64,000 nt of DNA, taken from an uncultured Elusimicrobia bacterium (lineage in GTDB: Bacteria; Elusimicrobiota; Elusimicrobia; Elusimicrobiales; UBA9959). The notes beneath the pieces are model-generated. The model was not told where the DNA came from. It worked only from the letters and a program-made list of their open reading frames with translations, and did not search any database. A program made the position numbers and the translations under genes. Positions within the stretch are counted from its first letter, which is position 1, and each line of letters starts with the position of its first letter. Where the stretch lies: positions 1 to 64,000 of the forward strand of contig CAIQNV010000156.1 of assembly GCA_903873295.1 (NCBI GenBank), given 5' to 3'. Shown piece by piece: positions 42,593 to 51,700 of this stretch.

Positions 42593-43399
42593 TTATAGCC
42601 GTTTCCCCTTCCCGGCGGGCGGGGGCGGTTTCGCCGGGGCGGCGGCCTGCTTCTTCACGGCTTCCAGCAGCTGGCATTTAAAGGTGCCGCGCGTGCTGGG
42701 CACGTAAAAAAGGGTGCGCAGGCCGTAAAGCTGGCGGCTGGAAATAAAATCCTGCAGCTCCTTAAGCGCCTCCGGCGTCTCGATAGGCACCAGGCGGTAA
42801 GGCTCTTTTACGGCGGCCATCAGCAGCTTTACCGTTTTCAGGTCGTCGGTCTCTATATTCTTCACTTCCCCTTCCACCGCGACCTTCGCCCGGAAAGATT
42901 CCAGCGCTTCGCCCTCCACCGTCTCGGCGCGCAGGAAGAAGAGCACTTTCGTTTCCTGCGGCAGGACGGCTACCGCTTTTTTAACCTCGTCGAAGGCGTA
43001 GGAGAAGGCTTCGCCGAAATTATTGAGCGGGGCCTCGGTACGGGTAAGCTCGCCGCTTAAATAGGCGGAGATCTTAAGCATGTCGCCGCGGTAGAACACC
43101 ATCTTGCTCCGCTTGACGTTCTGGGAGTTTATTATTTCGGAGTTCTCGATTTCGCGGAAGAAATCCTTTACCAGCTGCGGCTTTATGCTGCCGCGCCGCG
43201 TCAGCAGGCTTTTTGAGGTTTCCTCGCGCATTACGGCCTGGCCGTCCTGCGCCACCTCGAGGTAATACTCCTGGCCGGTCTTTATGGCGGAGACCGTCAT
43301 CCAGGCGGCTTTTGCGTGCCCGCCCTGGCTATAGGGCCTGAAAGCGGCAAGCGCCGCCGCCGCGGCGGTCAGTGCCGTTATCAGAAGAAGACGTCTCAT
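42593..43399 (-). CDS. secreted hypothetical protein in redox operon
   Basis: The 268-residue protein has a short signal peptide (residues 1-19, LLLITALTAAAAALAAF) and no recognised domain. It has a mixed alpha/beta composition, a single late Cys (FKCQLLEAV) and a Pro/Lys-rich C-terminus. It starts as a 4-bp overlap with the stop of the MauE-like gene, making a three-gene operon with the DsbA-like protein. Its partner role is unknown. Confidence 0.65.
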   Translation of the reverse strand: MRRLLLITALTAAAAALAAFRPYSQGGHAKAAWMTVSAIKTGQEYYLEVAQDGQAVMREETSKSLLTRRGSIKPQLVKDFFREIENSEIINSQNVKRSKMVFYRGDMLKISAYLSGELTRTEAPLNNFGEAFSYAFDEVKKAVAVLPQETKVLFFLRAETVEGEALESFRAKVAVEGEVKNIETDDLKTVKLLMAAVKEPYRLVPIETPEALKELQDFISSRQLYGLRTLFYVPSTRGTFKCQLLEAVKKQAAAPAKPPPPAGKGKRL

Positions 43400-43854
43400 A
43401 GCGTTTCAACCGCTTTGTCGGCGGACCAGCGGCCGCCGTATTTGAAGGCGGCCCAGGCCAGCGCCAGGAAGATAAGATTCTGCAGGAACTCCCGCGTTAG
43501 GGAGTTGCCGCCGGAACTGCCGAAGCAGCCGCAGGAGGTTACGGGCAGTTTTCTCAGCCAGGCCTGGCCCAGCATCACTTCGAAAAATATAAGCATGGCG
43601 CCGGTGAACAGGGCGCTGAGGCGCGTAAAGACCCCGGCCGCCAGCAGGAGCCCGGCGTAAATTTCAAGCCAGGGCACTATATAAGCCGACCAGAGGGAGA
43701 GTTGGGAGTTCAGCACCCCGTAGCTCTCTATGGCGTAGCCGAATTCCTCGGCCGGGGCCAGGGCTTTCAGCAGGCCGGCGTAAATGAACACCCCGGCGAC
43801 GGCCAGCCGCGCCAGGAAGCCGATCAGTTCTTTGGTTTCTGTTTTGCCGTTCAT
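43396..43854 (-). CDS. MauE/DoxX-like membrane protein
   Basis: The 152-residue product starts at the ATG overlapping the stop of the upstream DsbA-like gene (ATGA, 43851-43854). It has four hydrophobic helices and the motif VTSCGCFGSSGG, which resembles the CGCFG signature of MauE/DoxX-type methylamine-utilisation relatives. These proteins support disulfide or quinone-linked redox in the membrane. Coupled to a CPAC thioredoxin-like protein it may recycle that protein's disulfide, which is inference from gene order. Confidence 0.8.
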   Translation of the reverse strand: MNGKTETKELIGFLARLAVAGVFIYAGLLKALAPAEEFGYAIESYGVLNSQLSLWSAYIVPWLEIYAGLLLAAGVFTRLSALFTGAMLIFFEVMLGQAWLRKLPVTSCGCFGSSGGNSLTREFLQNLIFLALAWAAFKYGGRWSADKAVETL

Positions 43855-44492
43855 TGTTTTGCCGCTCTCCCGAGTAAATTGTCGAATTTTCTGGCCTGGT
43901 CCACCAGCTGGCCGCCGCCTACGGCCCGCTTGCCGTTGATAAAGAAGGTGGGCGTGGCGTTTACGCCTTTCATGTCGGCCTCGGCGATATCGAGCTTCAG
44001 GCGCTTTACCGTTTCCGGCGCGTCCGCGCAGGCCTGCATTTCCGGCCAGTCCAGTTTGAGCCGCGCGGCGTAGATCTCGAAGTCCTTCGGTTTTTCCTTG
44101 GACTGGGCCCAAGTTCCCTGATTTTCAAACAGCAGCCCCGCGTATTCCTTGAACTTGCCTTGCGCGCCGGCGCAGTCGGCGTAGGCGGCGGCGTGCAGCG
44201 ACCAGGGGTGGATGTTCATCAGGGGGTAATGTTTAAAGCTGACGCGGAGGCCGGGGCCGTAGATCTTCATCATCTCGTCTATTTTTACCGCGGCGTGGCG
44301 GCAGGCGGGGCAGGCGAAGTCGGTGTATTCGTAGATCTGAACGGGGGCGGTCGGGGGGCCGAAGGTGCGGAAGTCCGGCGCGGGGCGCACGGGGCCCAGG
44401 TTGAACTGGCGCGCCAGCAGCACGGCGATAGTGGAGACGAAAACTATCATGCCGGCCAGGGTCAGCAGCCGCGCGGTTTTACGATCTATCAT
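43851..44492 (-). CDS. membrane-anchored DsbA/thioredoxin-like disulfide oxidoreductase
   Basis: The ATG at 44492 gives a 213-residue protein with an N-terminal membrane helix (LLTLAGMIVFVSTIAVLLA), then a DsbA-like domain with the active site FACPACRHAA and the cis-Pro strand NATPTFFINGKRAVGG. It belongs to the DsbA/BdbD/thioredoxin_4 group. TATAAT on the minus strand (44500-44505) sits 7 bases before this ATG, suggesting a leaderless transcript. The longer open frame upstream runs into the repeat and is not coding. Confidence 0.87.
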   Translation of the reverse strand: MIDRKTARLLTLAGMIVFVSTIAVLLARQFNLGPVRPAPDFRTFGPPTAPVQIYEYTDFACPACRHAAVKIDEMMKIYGPGLRVSFKHYPLMNIHPWSLHAAAYADCAGAQGKFKEYAGLLFENQGTWAQSKEKPKDFEIYAARLKLDWPEMQACADAPETVKRLKLDIAEADMKGVNATPTFFINGKRAVGGGQLVDQARKFDNLLGRAAKQ

Positions 44493-44499
44493 AATAAGA

Positions 44500-44505
44500 A
44501 TTATA
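44500..44505 (-). promoter_or_regulatory. -10 element of the redox operon
   Basis: A perfect TATAAT on the minus strand lies 7 bases upstream of the DsbA-like ATG at 44492. Transcription would begin at or next to the start codon. No good -35 hexamer was found. Confidence 0.5.
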
Positions 44506-44565
44506 CAGTAAGTCGCGCGGGGAAATCTATACTTAGTATCGAAGAGGAAAGCTGCGAGGGGGCCT

Positions 44566-44692
44566 GGCAAGGGTATGGGCCCGGCGGGCACCGGGTCGGC
44601 CACACCGTGGCCGCCCTCCTCACTCGGCCTTCGCGCTTACGCAAGCTCAGGCCTCCGTGAGGGCCCGCCGAACCCATACCCTTGCCACCCCT
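44566..44692. repeat. family 1 structured hairpin element, copy 3
   Basis: GGCAAGGGTATGGG (44566-44579) pairs perfectly with CCCATACCCTTGCC (44673-44686), and the pairing extends outward with one bulge to 44692. The middle stem is CGGCGGGC/GCCCGCCG (44582-44589, 44663-44670) in place of GCAAAA/TTTTGC. The core hairpin GGCCAC-ACC-GTGGCC (44598-44612) and the GCTTACGCAAGC loop (44635-44646) are conserved. A family 2 element follows directly. Confidence 0.72.
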
Positions 44693-44730
44693 CCACAGGG
44701 AACTTAATTGACGAAACTTATTGTGGGGGG

Positions 44731-44854
44731 CTGGCCGGGGCGTTGCCCTGAGCACCCGTTGCGGAAAGGGGGCCCCGCCATAATTTCCCAAGGCGGGGGG
44801 AAACCGACGCAAGGGTTTCCTCTTCCCGGGTGAGCAGGGTAATGCCCCGGCCAG
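44731..44854. repeat. family 2 structured hairpin element, copy C, inverted
   Basis: CTGGCCGGGGCGTTGCCCTG (44731-44750) pairs with 44835-44854, with two G-T wobbles. Read on the minus strand, the interior aligns with copies A and B: GGAAACC/GGTTTCC replaces GGAACC/GGTTCC and CCCCGCC/GGCGGGG replaces CCCCG/CGGGG, each change being paired. With copy 3 of family 1 it fills most of the roughly 400-bp gap between the DsbA-like gene and the DUF167 gene. Confidence 0.65.
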
Positions 44855-44888
44855 CCCTGCCGGGGGCTTGTGGTTTTTGTTTCCAAAG

Positions 44889-45125
44889 TTATTTCTTTAT
44901 TTCGGGGCAGATGATCTTTACTATTTTGGCGGGGGAGGCGGCGCCTTTTATCAGCATTATCTTTTTTGCCTCTATGCCCAGCGCCAGCGAGAGCTGGCGG
45001 ATGGCCGAGGCGTTGGCCAGGCCCCGCGAGGGCGGGGACTTGGTCCAGATCTCATAGGCGTCGGGGGCCTTCTTTACGAGCTTGTCCCGCCGCGAGTCGG
45101 GGTGGACTTTTAACTTTATGAACAT
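44889..45125 (-). CDS. DUF167 (YggU-like) small protein
   Basis: The 78-residue protein matches DUF167: LKVHPDSRRDKLVKK at the start, PPSRGLANASAIRQLSLALG and KGAASPAKIVKI in the middle and end. The family is broadly conserved and its function is unsettled. It starts directly next to the gpmI stop without a gap and is probably co-transcribed with it. Confidence 0.88.
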   Translation of the reverse strand: MFIKLKVHPDSRRDKLVKKAPDAYEIWTKSPPSRGLANASAIRQLSLALGIEAKKIMLIKGAASPAKIVKIICPEIKK

Positions 45126-46679
45126 TTAAGCTATCAGCGACTTCGAAGTCATGTCCGCCGGCTGCTCAAGGCCCAGCACCTTCAGCACCGTCGGGGCGAT
45201 ATCGGAAAGAATGCCGTGCGGGCGCAGCTTCACGCCGGAGACCTCCCTGGCGATGTAAATGAACTCCACCGGGTTGGTGGTGTGGGCGGTCTTGGGCATG
45301 TTTATCCTGTAGTCCCACATCTCCTCGGCGTTGCCGTGGTCGGAGGTGACCATCACGGTATAATCATGCTTCAGGGCCTCGTCCACCAGCCTGCCCACGG
45401 AGAGATCGACTATTTCCACGGCCTTCACCGTGGCCTCGTAGATGCCGGTATGCCCCACCATGTCGCAGTTCGCGAAATTTACGACGATGAAATCGTATTC
45501 CCCGGCGGCTAGCTCTTTAAGCGCCCTTTCGCAGACCTCGGGGGCGTTCATCTCTGGGTGCTCGCCGAAGCTTGACGGGTCCCAGGTGCCTTTTATTTCC
45601 ACCTGGTCCTCGTTCCTGTAGGGCTCGGTGCGCTTGCCGTTGAAAAAAGAAGTGACATGCTTGAATTTCTGCGTCTCGGCGAGGCGCAGCTGCCTGAGGC
45701 CGCTCGCGGAGATTATCTGGCCGAGCAGGTTCTCCATGCCGCCGCCCTCGTCCATGGGGGGGAGGGCGCTGAACTTGAACTCGTCGTAGTAGCGGGTAAG
45801 CCCGCAGTAAACGATATTCAGCTTCCGCCAGCGGCTGCCCGGATAATTGTCCTCGACGAAGGCTTTGGTGAGCTGGATGGCGCGGTCCTGGCGGAAGTTG
45901 AAGTGTATGACCGAGTCGCCATCCTTCACTCCGGGGTAGCCGGCTATGACGGTGGGCGGGATGTACTCGTCCACTATGGGCAGGCCGTTGGGGTTCTTGA
46001 GCGCCGCGTAGGCGTCGTTGAGGGCGGCTTCGGCGCTCTCCGCTCTTGCGCCTTCGGCTTTGGTGATGGTGTTATAGGTCTGATCGGTGAGCTTCCATTT
46101 TTCGCCGCGGTCCATGGCGTAGTATCGCCCCATTATGGTTCCGATGGAGGCTATGCCGACTTCTTTGATCACTTCCTCCAGCATTTTGAGAAAGCTGAGG
46201 GCGGAGCGCGGGGGAGTGTCGCGGCCGTCGGCGAAAAAGTGAAGCCAGACCTTCTTTATCCCCAGTTTCTTCGCCTCGCGCATGATGGCGTACATATGGT
46301 CCTGGTGGGCGTGAACGCCTTCATCCTGGACCAGGCCCATCAGGTGGAGGGCGGAGCCGTTCGCGACGGCGTTGTCGAGGGCGGCCTTCAGGGCGGGCAT
46401 TTTGAAAAAAGTGCCGTCCTCTATCATATCCATGATGCGCTTGAGTTCCTGTATGACGATGCGGCCGGCGCCCATGTTGAGGTGGCCTACCTCGGAGGAG
46501 CCCTGGTAGCCTTTGGGGAGGCCGACGGCTTCGCCCGCGGGCTCGAGCACGGTATTGGGGTACTCCCCGAGGTAGCGCCGCATATTTGGGGTCCGGGCAT
46601 TGTCGACGGCGTTGAATTTGTCGGCCTTCGCCATCCCCCAACCGTCGCGCACGATAAGAAGAACTTTCTTTTTGTCCAT
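45126..46679 (-). CDS. gpmI: 2,3-bisphosphoglycerate-independent phosphoglycerate mutase
   Basis: The 517-residue protein is iPGM of the alkaline phosphatase superfamily: VRDGWG at the N-terminus, the catalytic Ser in GSSEVGHLNMGAGR, ADGRDTPP and FNFRQDRAIQ in the transferase domain and VTSDHGNAEEMWD and AHTTNPVEFI for the metals. GNSEVGH is the common form; the Asn-to-Ser change next to the nucleophile is conservative. It interconverts 3- and 2-phosphoglycerate in glycolysis. A GGGGAGA ribosome site precedes the ATG. Confidence 0.95.
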   Translation of the reverse strand: MDKKKVLLIVRDGWGMAKADKFNAVDNARTPNMRRYLGEYPNTVLEPAGEAVGLPKGYQGSSEVGHLNMGAGRIVIQELKRIMDMIEDGTFFKMPALKAALDNAVANGSALHLMGLVQDEGVHAHQDHMYAIMREAKKLGIKKVWLHFFADGRDTPPRSALSFLKMLEEVIKEVGIASIGTIMGRYYAMDRGEKWKLTDQTYNTITKAEGARAESAEAALNDAYAALKNPNGLPIVDEYIPPTVIAGYPGVKDGDSVIHFNFRQDRAIQLTKAFVEDNYPGSRWRKLNIVYCGLTRYYDEFKFSALPPMDEGGGMENLLGQIISASGLRQLRLAETQKFKHVTSFFNGKRTEPYRNEDQVEIKGTWDPSSFGEHPEMNAPEVCERALKELAAGEYDFIVVNFANCDMVGHTGIYEATVKAVEIVDLSVGRLVDEALKHDYTVMVTSDHGNAEEMWDYRINMPKTAHTTNPVEFIYIAREVSGVKLRPHGILSDIAPTVLKVLGLEQPADMTSKSLIA

Positions 46680-46878
46680 AGCGATCTCCCCGGTAATACC
46701 TTTCCGCCGCGGTCCTGCGCCTATATTTTAGGAAATATGAGGGGCCTTGCGATATGGATGGAGCTGCGGGCGTTAGCAAGCCGGTCCGACCCGCGCCGAC
46801 TTTTTGTATTATAACGGTAAAGGATGATCTTCCCGCGATTTTATTGCAGACCCTTTTTTTCCGGCCCGCGCTCTCGCG

Positions 46879-48594
46879 ATGAAAATATTTAATATATTTA
46901 CTACGCTCGCCCATTCGCTCAAGCGCGTGACCTGGACGGGGATTTTAAGCCTTGTTCTGTTGACCGGCATTGTTTATTCAAATACGCTTGGCGTTTCGGC
47001 TTTTATCCGCGACGACTGCTATATCATAGAAGCCAACCCCTTCCTGGGGCGCTGGTCGGCGCTTCCCCGCCTGCTCACTACCGGCTACTGGGAAGCCTCC
47101 ATGGGGAGCGCGGCCCCGGTCAAAGAGTACCGTCCGGCGCTGATGCTGACATACTTCCTGAACTGCCGGATCTTCGGCCTTTCCCCGCGAGCTTTTCACC
47201 TGGGGAACCTCCTTCTGCAGATCCTGAACACTATTCTCCTTTTTATATTGTTGCGGCGCAGCTACGGGGTCGAACCGGCTTTTACGGCTGCCGCGCTGTT
47301 CGCTATCCTGCCGGTCCATTCCGAGGCGGTCGCGTATATCTCCGGCAGGTCTGAGCTCCTTGTCCTGTTTTTCATGTTGTTAAGCTGGAAGGCGCTGGAC
47401 CCGCAAAAACCGCGCCTGGCCTGGGGCCTGGCGTCGTTCGCTTTCGCTCTTTTATCTAAAGAACAAGCCATCCTGTTCCCGATATTTTTAGCCGCGGCCG
47501 ATGCCTGCTTGTACCGTGTTCCGTTCCATCTGCCTCCCCGCCGCCGCGTTTACTTCGGGCTGGCGGGAGTAGCGGGCCTGTACCTCCTGCTGCGGCAAGC
47601 CGTTCTGGGCCATGGCCTGCAGGCCGGCCGGGATTATTTCTCCGGGGCCGGCTACTTAACGCGGCTGCTCACGATGTCGCGTTTCTACTTTGAACATTAC
47701 CTCGTCCCGATGGTTACCGGGCTGCGCATCCAGTTCGATTACGCCCGCCCCCTTATCCCGGATTCTACGCCGGCGGACGCGGCGGCCTGGCTGTGCCTGG
47801 CGTGCTGGACCGCCCTCCTCGCTTATTCCCTGTGCCGGGCATGGAAGACCCGGTCGCGCACCGCTTTCTGGTTCCTGACGGCGGTCTTGTTCCTGCTGCC
47901 TACTGGCAACCTTATTTTAAAGCTGGATACGCTCGGAGCCGATCGTTTCCTTTATACTTCTTCCGTCTCTTTTTGTGTTCTGGCCGCGCTCGCCGTGAGC
48001 CGCCTGCGGCCGCTCTTCAGAAGGACCGCCGTTTGCGCGGTCCTGGCCTGGTATTCTTTTATTTCCGTAAAACTAAACCCGGTATGGGCCTTTCAGGAAA
48101 GTTTCTGCAAGGCCGCGCTCGCCGGCAACCCTTACTCGGCCAAATCCATCGCCCAGCTAGGCTATGAGCTCTGGCATAAAGGCGAACTGGAACCTGCGAT
48201 CCGCCAGTACGACCGGGCGCTGCGGCTTGCCCCGGACCTTACGACCGCCTATTACAATCTGGGGTCTATTTACATGGAGAAGGGCGATCTTGAACGGGCG
48301 AAGTTGAATTTCCAAAAGGCGCTTCAGTATGATCCCACTGACCCCGACACCTGGACGTGCCTGGGGGTCGTCGCGGAAAGACTGGCGCGCCCGGACGTAG
48401 CCGGGCGTTGCTACACCCGCGCCATAGAGCTTCAGGACTTCAACGCGACCGCCAGATACAATTTGGCCCATTTGCTGCTGATGGGCGGCCACCCGGCCCT
48501 GGCCCGGCCCCACTTCGAGCAATTCCTGCGCGTCGCGCCGGATGACCCGAAGGCGCCCGCTGTCAGGAAGCTGCTTGCCGGCTTGAAAGTGTAG
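46879..48594 (+). CDS. polytopic membrane protein with C-terminal TPR repeats (TMTC-like)
   Basis: The 571-residue protein has about ten membrane helices (residues 20-400) of the DUF1736/TMTC or PMT-like type. It has an early DD pair (IRDDCYIIEANPF) and the YRPALMLTYFLN motif. Three to four TPR repeats follow (about 425-565, PDLTTAYYNLGSIYMEKGDLERAKLNFQKAL region). Such proteins are proposed protein O-mannosyl or other lipid-linked-sugar transferases, with TPRs binding the substrate. It precedes a large secreted protease, a possible glycosylation target. Confidence 0.83.
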   Translation: MKIFNIFTTLAHSLKRVTWTGILSLVLLTGIVYSNTLGVSAFIRDDCYIIEANPFLGRWSALPRLLTTGYWEASMGSAAPVKEYRPALMLTYFLNCRIFGLSPRAFHLGNLLLQILNTILLFILLRRSYGVEPAFTAAALFAILPVHSEAVAYISGRSELLVLFFMLLSWKALDPQKPRLAWGLASFAFALLSKEQAILFPIFLAAADACLYRVPFHLPPRRRVYFGLAGVAGLYLLLRQAVLGHGLQAGRDYFSGAGYLTRLLTMSRFYFEHYLVPMVTGLRIQFDYARPLIPDSTPADAAAWLCLACWTALLAYSLCRAWKTRSRTAFWFLTAVLFLLPTGNLILKLDTLGADRFLYTSSVSFCVLAALAVSRLRPLFRRTAVCAVLAWYSFISVKLNPVWAFQESFCKAALAGNPYSAKSIAQLGYELWHKGELEPAIRQYDRALRLAPDLTTAYYNLGSIYMEKGDLERAKLNFQKALQYDPTDPDTWTCLGVVAERLARPDVAGRCYTRAIELQDFNATARYNLAHLLLMGGHPALARPHFEQFLRVAPDDPKAPAVRKLLAGLKV

Positions 48595-48646
48595 GCTTTG
48601 CCGGAATATTCCTGAACGTGCGTTAGACCCCGGCGCGGTATTGTGT

Positions 48647-48652
48647 TATAAT
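48647..48652 (+). promoter_or_regulatory. -10 element upstream of the M6-type protease
   Basis: A perfect TATAAT lies 89 bp before the protease ATG at 48741. The region around it is AT-rich, but a consensus -35 is not evident. Confidence 0.4.
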
Positions 48653-48740
48653 GATATATAGGGAATTCTCCGTCGGCAAGTCTAAAACAAACTCACCATA
48701 ACTAAGAGCTCAAATCGCGACCGGACGACTGTTAAGGCAG

Positions 48741-51700
48741 ATGGCTATTTCTCGCCGTAAAATCATAAGGATCGTTCTCTGCCTCGCGTTCGCCGGGCAG
48801 GCCTTTGCCGCGTTCGCTTTGCAGCCGCCCGAGGGCGGGCAGCTCGAACAATACAAAAAAGACGGCTCGCTCGCCGGCAGAATAGCCGCGGCCAGGGACC
48901 TGGGCAACAATATCCCCTCCCCGGCCTTGGCGGCGAAGCTGAAGCGGCAGGCGGAAATAATCAGGCTCATGTCCCAGGGCTACACGAAGGACCGGGCGGC
49001 CTCGTTCGCGCCGCCGCCGGCCTGGAAAGGCTTCCCTACCACCGGCAACAGGAAAATGTTCATTCTGCTGATAGATTTTGACGAATATTCAGCCGCTTAT
49101 TCGTCCTCCGCTGTTAATTCCATGATATTCGGGGACGGGAGCGCAGTGCCGCCTTTTGACAGCTTGAAGAACTTTTACGCCCGCTCCTCCTACGGCAAGC
49201 TCAATATCTCAGGCGCCACCCTGGGCTGGTACCATGCGGGCCCGCGGTCCGCCGTCGCGGAAAGCACTTCGGGCAGAGAGGCTTTGATCGAAAAGGCGCT
49301 GACTTCTTTTTCGGGGCACGATTTTGCGCAATACGACAATGACGGGGACGGCACGATAGAGTACTTCGCGGTAATCTGGACGGGGCCTAAAGGGCCGTGG
49401 GCCAGTTTCTGGTGGGGTTATTACACCGGGTTTTCCGACCATGCTTTCACTGTCGGCGGCAAGAAACTATCGCAATATTCATGGCAATGGGAAGATAATT
49501 CACCTAAGGTCATGATACATGAAACAGGACACGCTCTGGGCGTTCCCGATTATTACGATTACAACGCCGACGTGGGGCCGAAGGGCGGCGTAGGCAAGCT
49601 GGATATTATGGACGGGAACTGGGGCGACCATAACTGTTTCAGTAAATTCATGCTGGACTGGCTGACCCCGGGCTATTACGATACCGGAACACAGACGATA
49701 ACCCTGAGGCCTTCAGACGCTTACGGCGAAAGCGTGAAAATTATCAAGGGCGGGAGCGCCTCCAACCCCTTCGAAGAATTTTTCATGGTCCAGAACAGGA
49801 AAAGGGAGGGGAATGACAGCACCTACCCGGCCGACGGGCTCCTGGTCTGGCACGTCGACGCCAGGCTGGACGCGCAGAACTATGATTTCCTGTACGATAA
49901 TTCATATTCCGCCCATAAGCTGCTGCGCCTTATGGAGGCGGACGGCCTGGAAGAGATAGAGAAGGGCGGCAGCGCGAACGCCGGAGATTTTTATTCCGCC
50001 GGCAAGAGCTTCGGCCCCGGCACCGCCCCGAACAGCAATAAATACGACGGGGCTGTCACCGGGGTTTTTGTGAACAGTATCAGCGAAGCCGCCGGCATAA
50101 TCACCTTTAACACCGGTTTTGATTTTGCCTTCTCGACAGAGCTCCTGCCGGCGGCCGGCGCTATCGGGACTTCCAGCCTGACCTTCACCTGGAACTCCTT
50201 GCCGGGGGCGCAATACATAGCGGTTTTATCCACCTCCGCCAATTATTCTAATCCTGTCTCAAGCGGAACGGAAACGGTCAGCAGCAGAAGTTTTACAGGC
50301 TTGTCATCCGGGGAAACATACTGGTTCGAAGTGAAACTCTCTACCGAGCCGGACGCCGCCTACGCCCACAACCGGCTCTCCGCGCGAACAACGCCTCCTC
50401 CGCTCGCGGAGGCGCTTGACGCCCCGGCGCTTGCCTGGACGACCGGCGGCGGCGCGCGCTGGGAGGGGCAATCCGCCGTCTCCGTCTACGGCGGCAGCGC
50501 CGCGAAGAGCGGGAGTATTTCAAATCTCCAGAATTCCTACCTGCAGACCGCCGTCGCGGGGCCCGGCGAACTGGCTTTCTACTGGAAGGTCTCCTCCGAG
50601 GCGAATTATGATTATCTCAGCTTTTATATCGACGGTGCGCTGAAAACCAGGATAAGCGGCAGCGGAAACTGGGAGCAGGTGATATCCTCCGGCCTGGCCG
50701 CCGGCCAGCATACGATAAAGTGGGAGTACGCCAAAGACGACTATGTGGCCATAGGCTCGGATGCGGGCTGGCTGGATAAAGTCGAGTGGCGCCCTACTAC
50801 GCCGCTGTCTCCGGCGGCCGTTCAGGTCAGCTCTCTGAGTATCACGGCGGGCTGGACGCCGGTCACCGGGGCGGTTTATACCGCCGTCCTGGCGGCGGAC
50901 GCGGCCTACTCGGCGATACTCTCCTCTTTTCCTCTGACCGCCGGAGCCACGGCCTTTTCCGGGCTCTCGCCCGACACCACGTATTATTTCGAAGTAAAGA
51001 TCTCCTCTGAGATCAACAGCGCCTTTTTGCTGAACCGGTTTTCCGCCAGGACCTCTTCCCCCTCGCCGCCCTCCCTGGCGGAGGCGCTTGACGCCCCCGC
51101 GTTCGCCTGGGCCACCGGCGGCAGCGCGGACTGGGCGGGGCAATCGGCCGTCTCCCTGTACGGGGGAAGCGCCGCGCGGAGCGGGCCCGTCGCTGACCTC
51201 CAGAATTCATATCTGCAAACCACCGTCACCGGCCCCGGCGAACTGGCTTTTTACTGGAAAGTCTCCTCCGAGGCGAACTATGATTATCTCAGCTTTTATA
51301 TCGACGGCGCGCTTAAAACCAGGATCAGCGGCAGCCGGGACTGGGAGCAGGCGTTTTCCTCGGGCATACCGGCCGGCCAGCATCTGATAAAGTGGGAATA
51401 TGCCAAGAACGGCGGCGCGTCTTCGGGCCTGGATGCGGGCTGGCTGGATAAAGTCGAATGGCGCCCTACGACCCCGCTGTCTCCGGCGGCGGCTCTGATC
51501 AGCTCCCAAAGCATTACGGCGGGCTGGACGCCGGTCGCAGGGGCCGGCTATACCGCCGTCCTGGCGGCGGATGCTGCCTATTCGGCGATACTCTCCTCCT
51601 TTCCGCTGACCGCCGGCGCCACGGCCTTTTCCGGGCTCTCCCCCGATACCGCGTATTATTTTGAAGTGAAGATCTCCACCGAGATCGACGGCGCTTTTTA

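Noticed and set aside
44160..44660. ORF whose end contains VGHTVAALL, also seen in frame at 18.9 kb
   Set aside because: The shared peptide is the translation of the family 1 hairpin core, not a coding signal.
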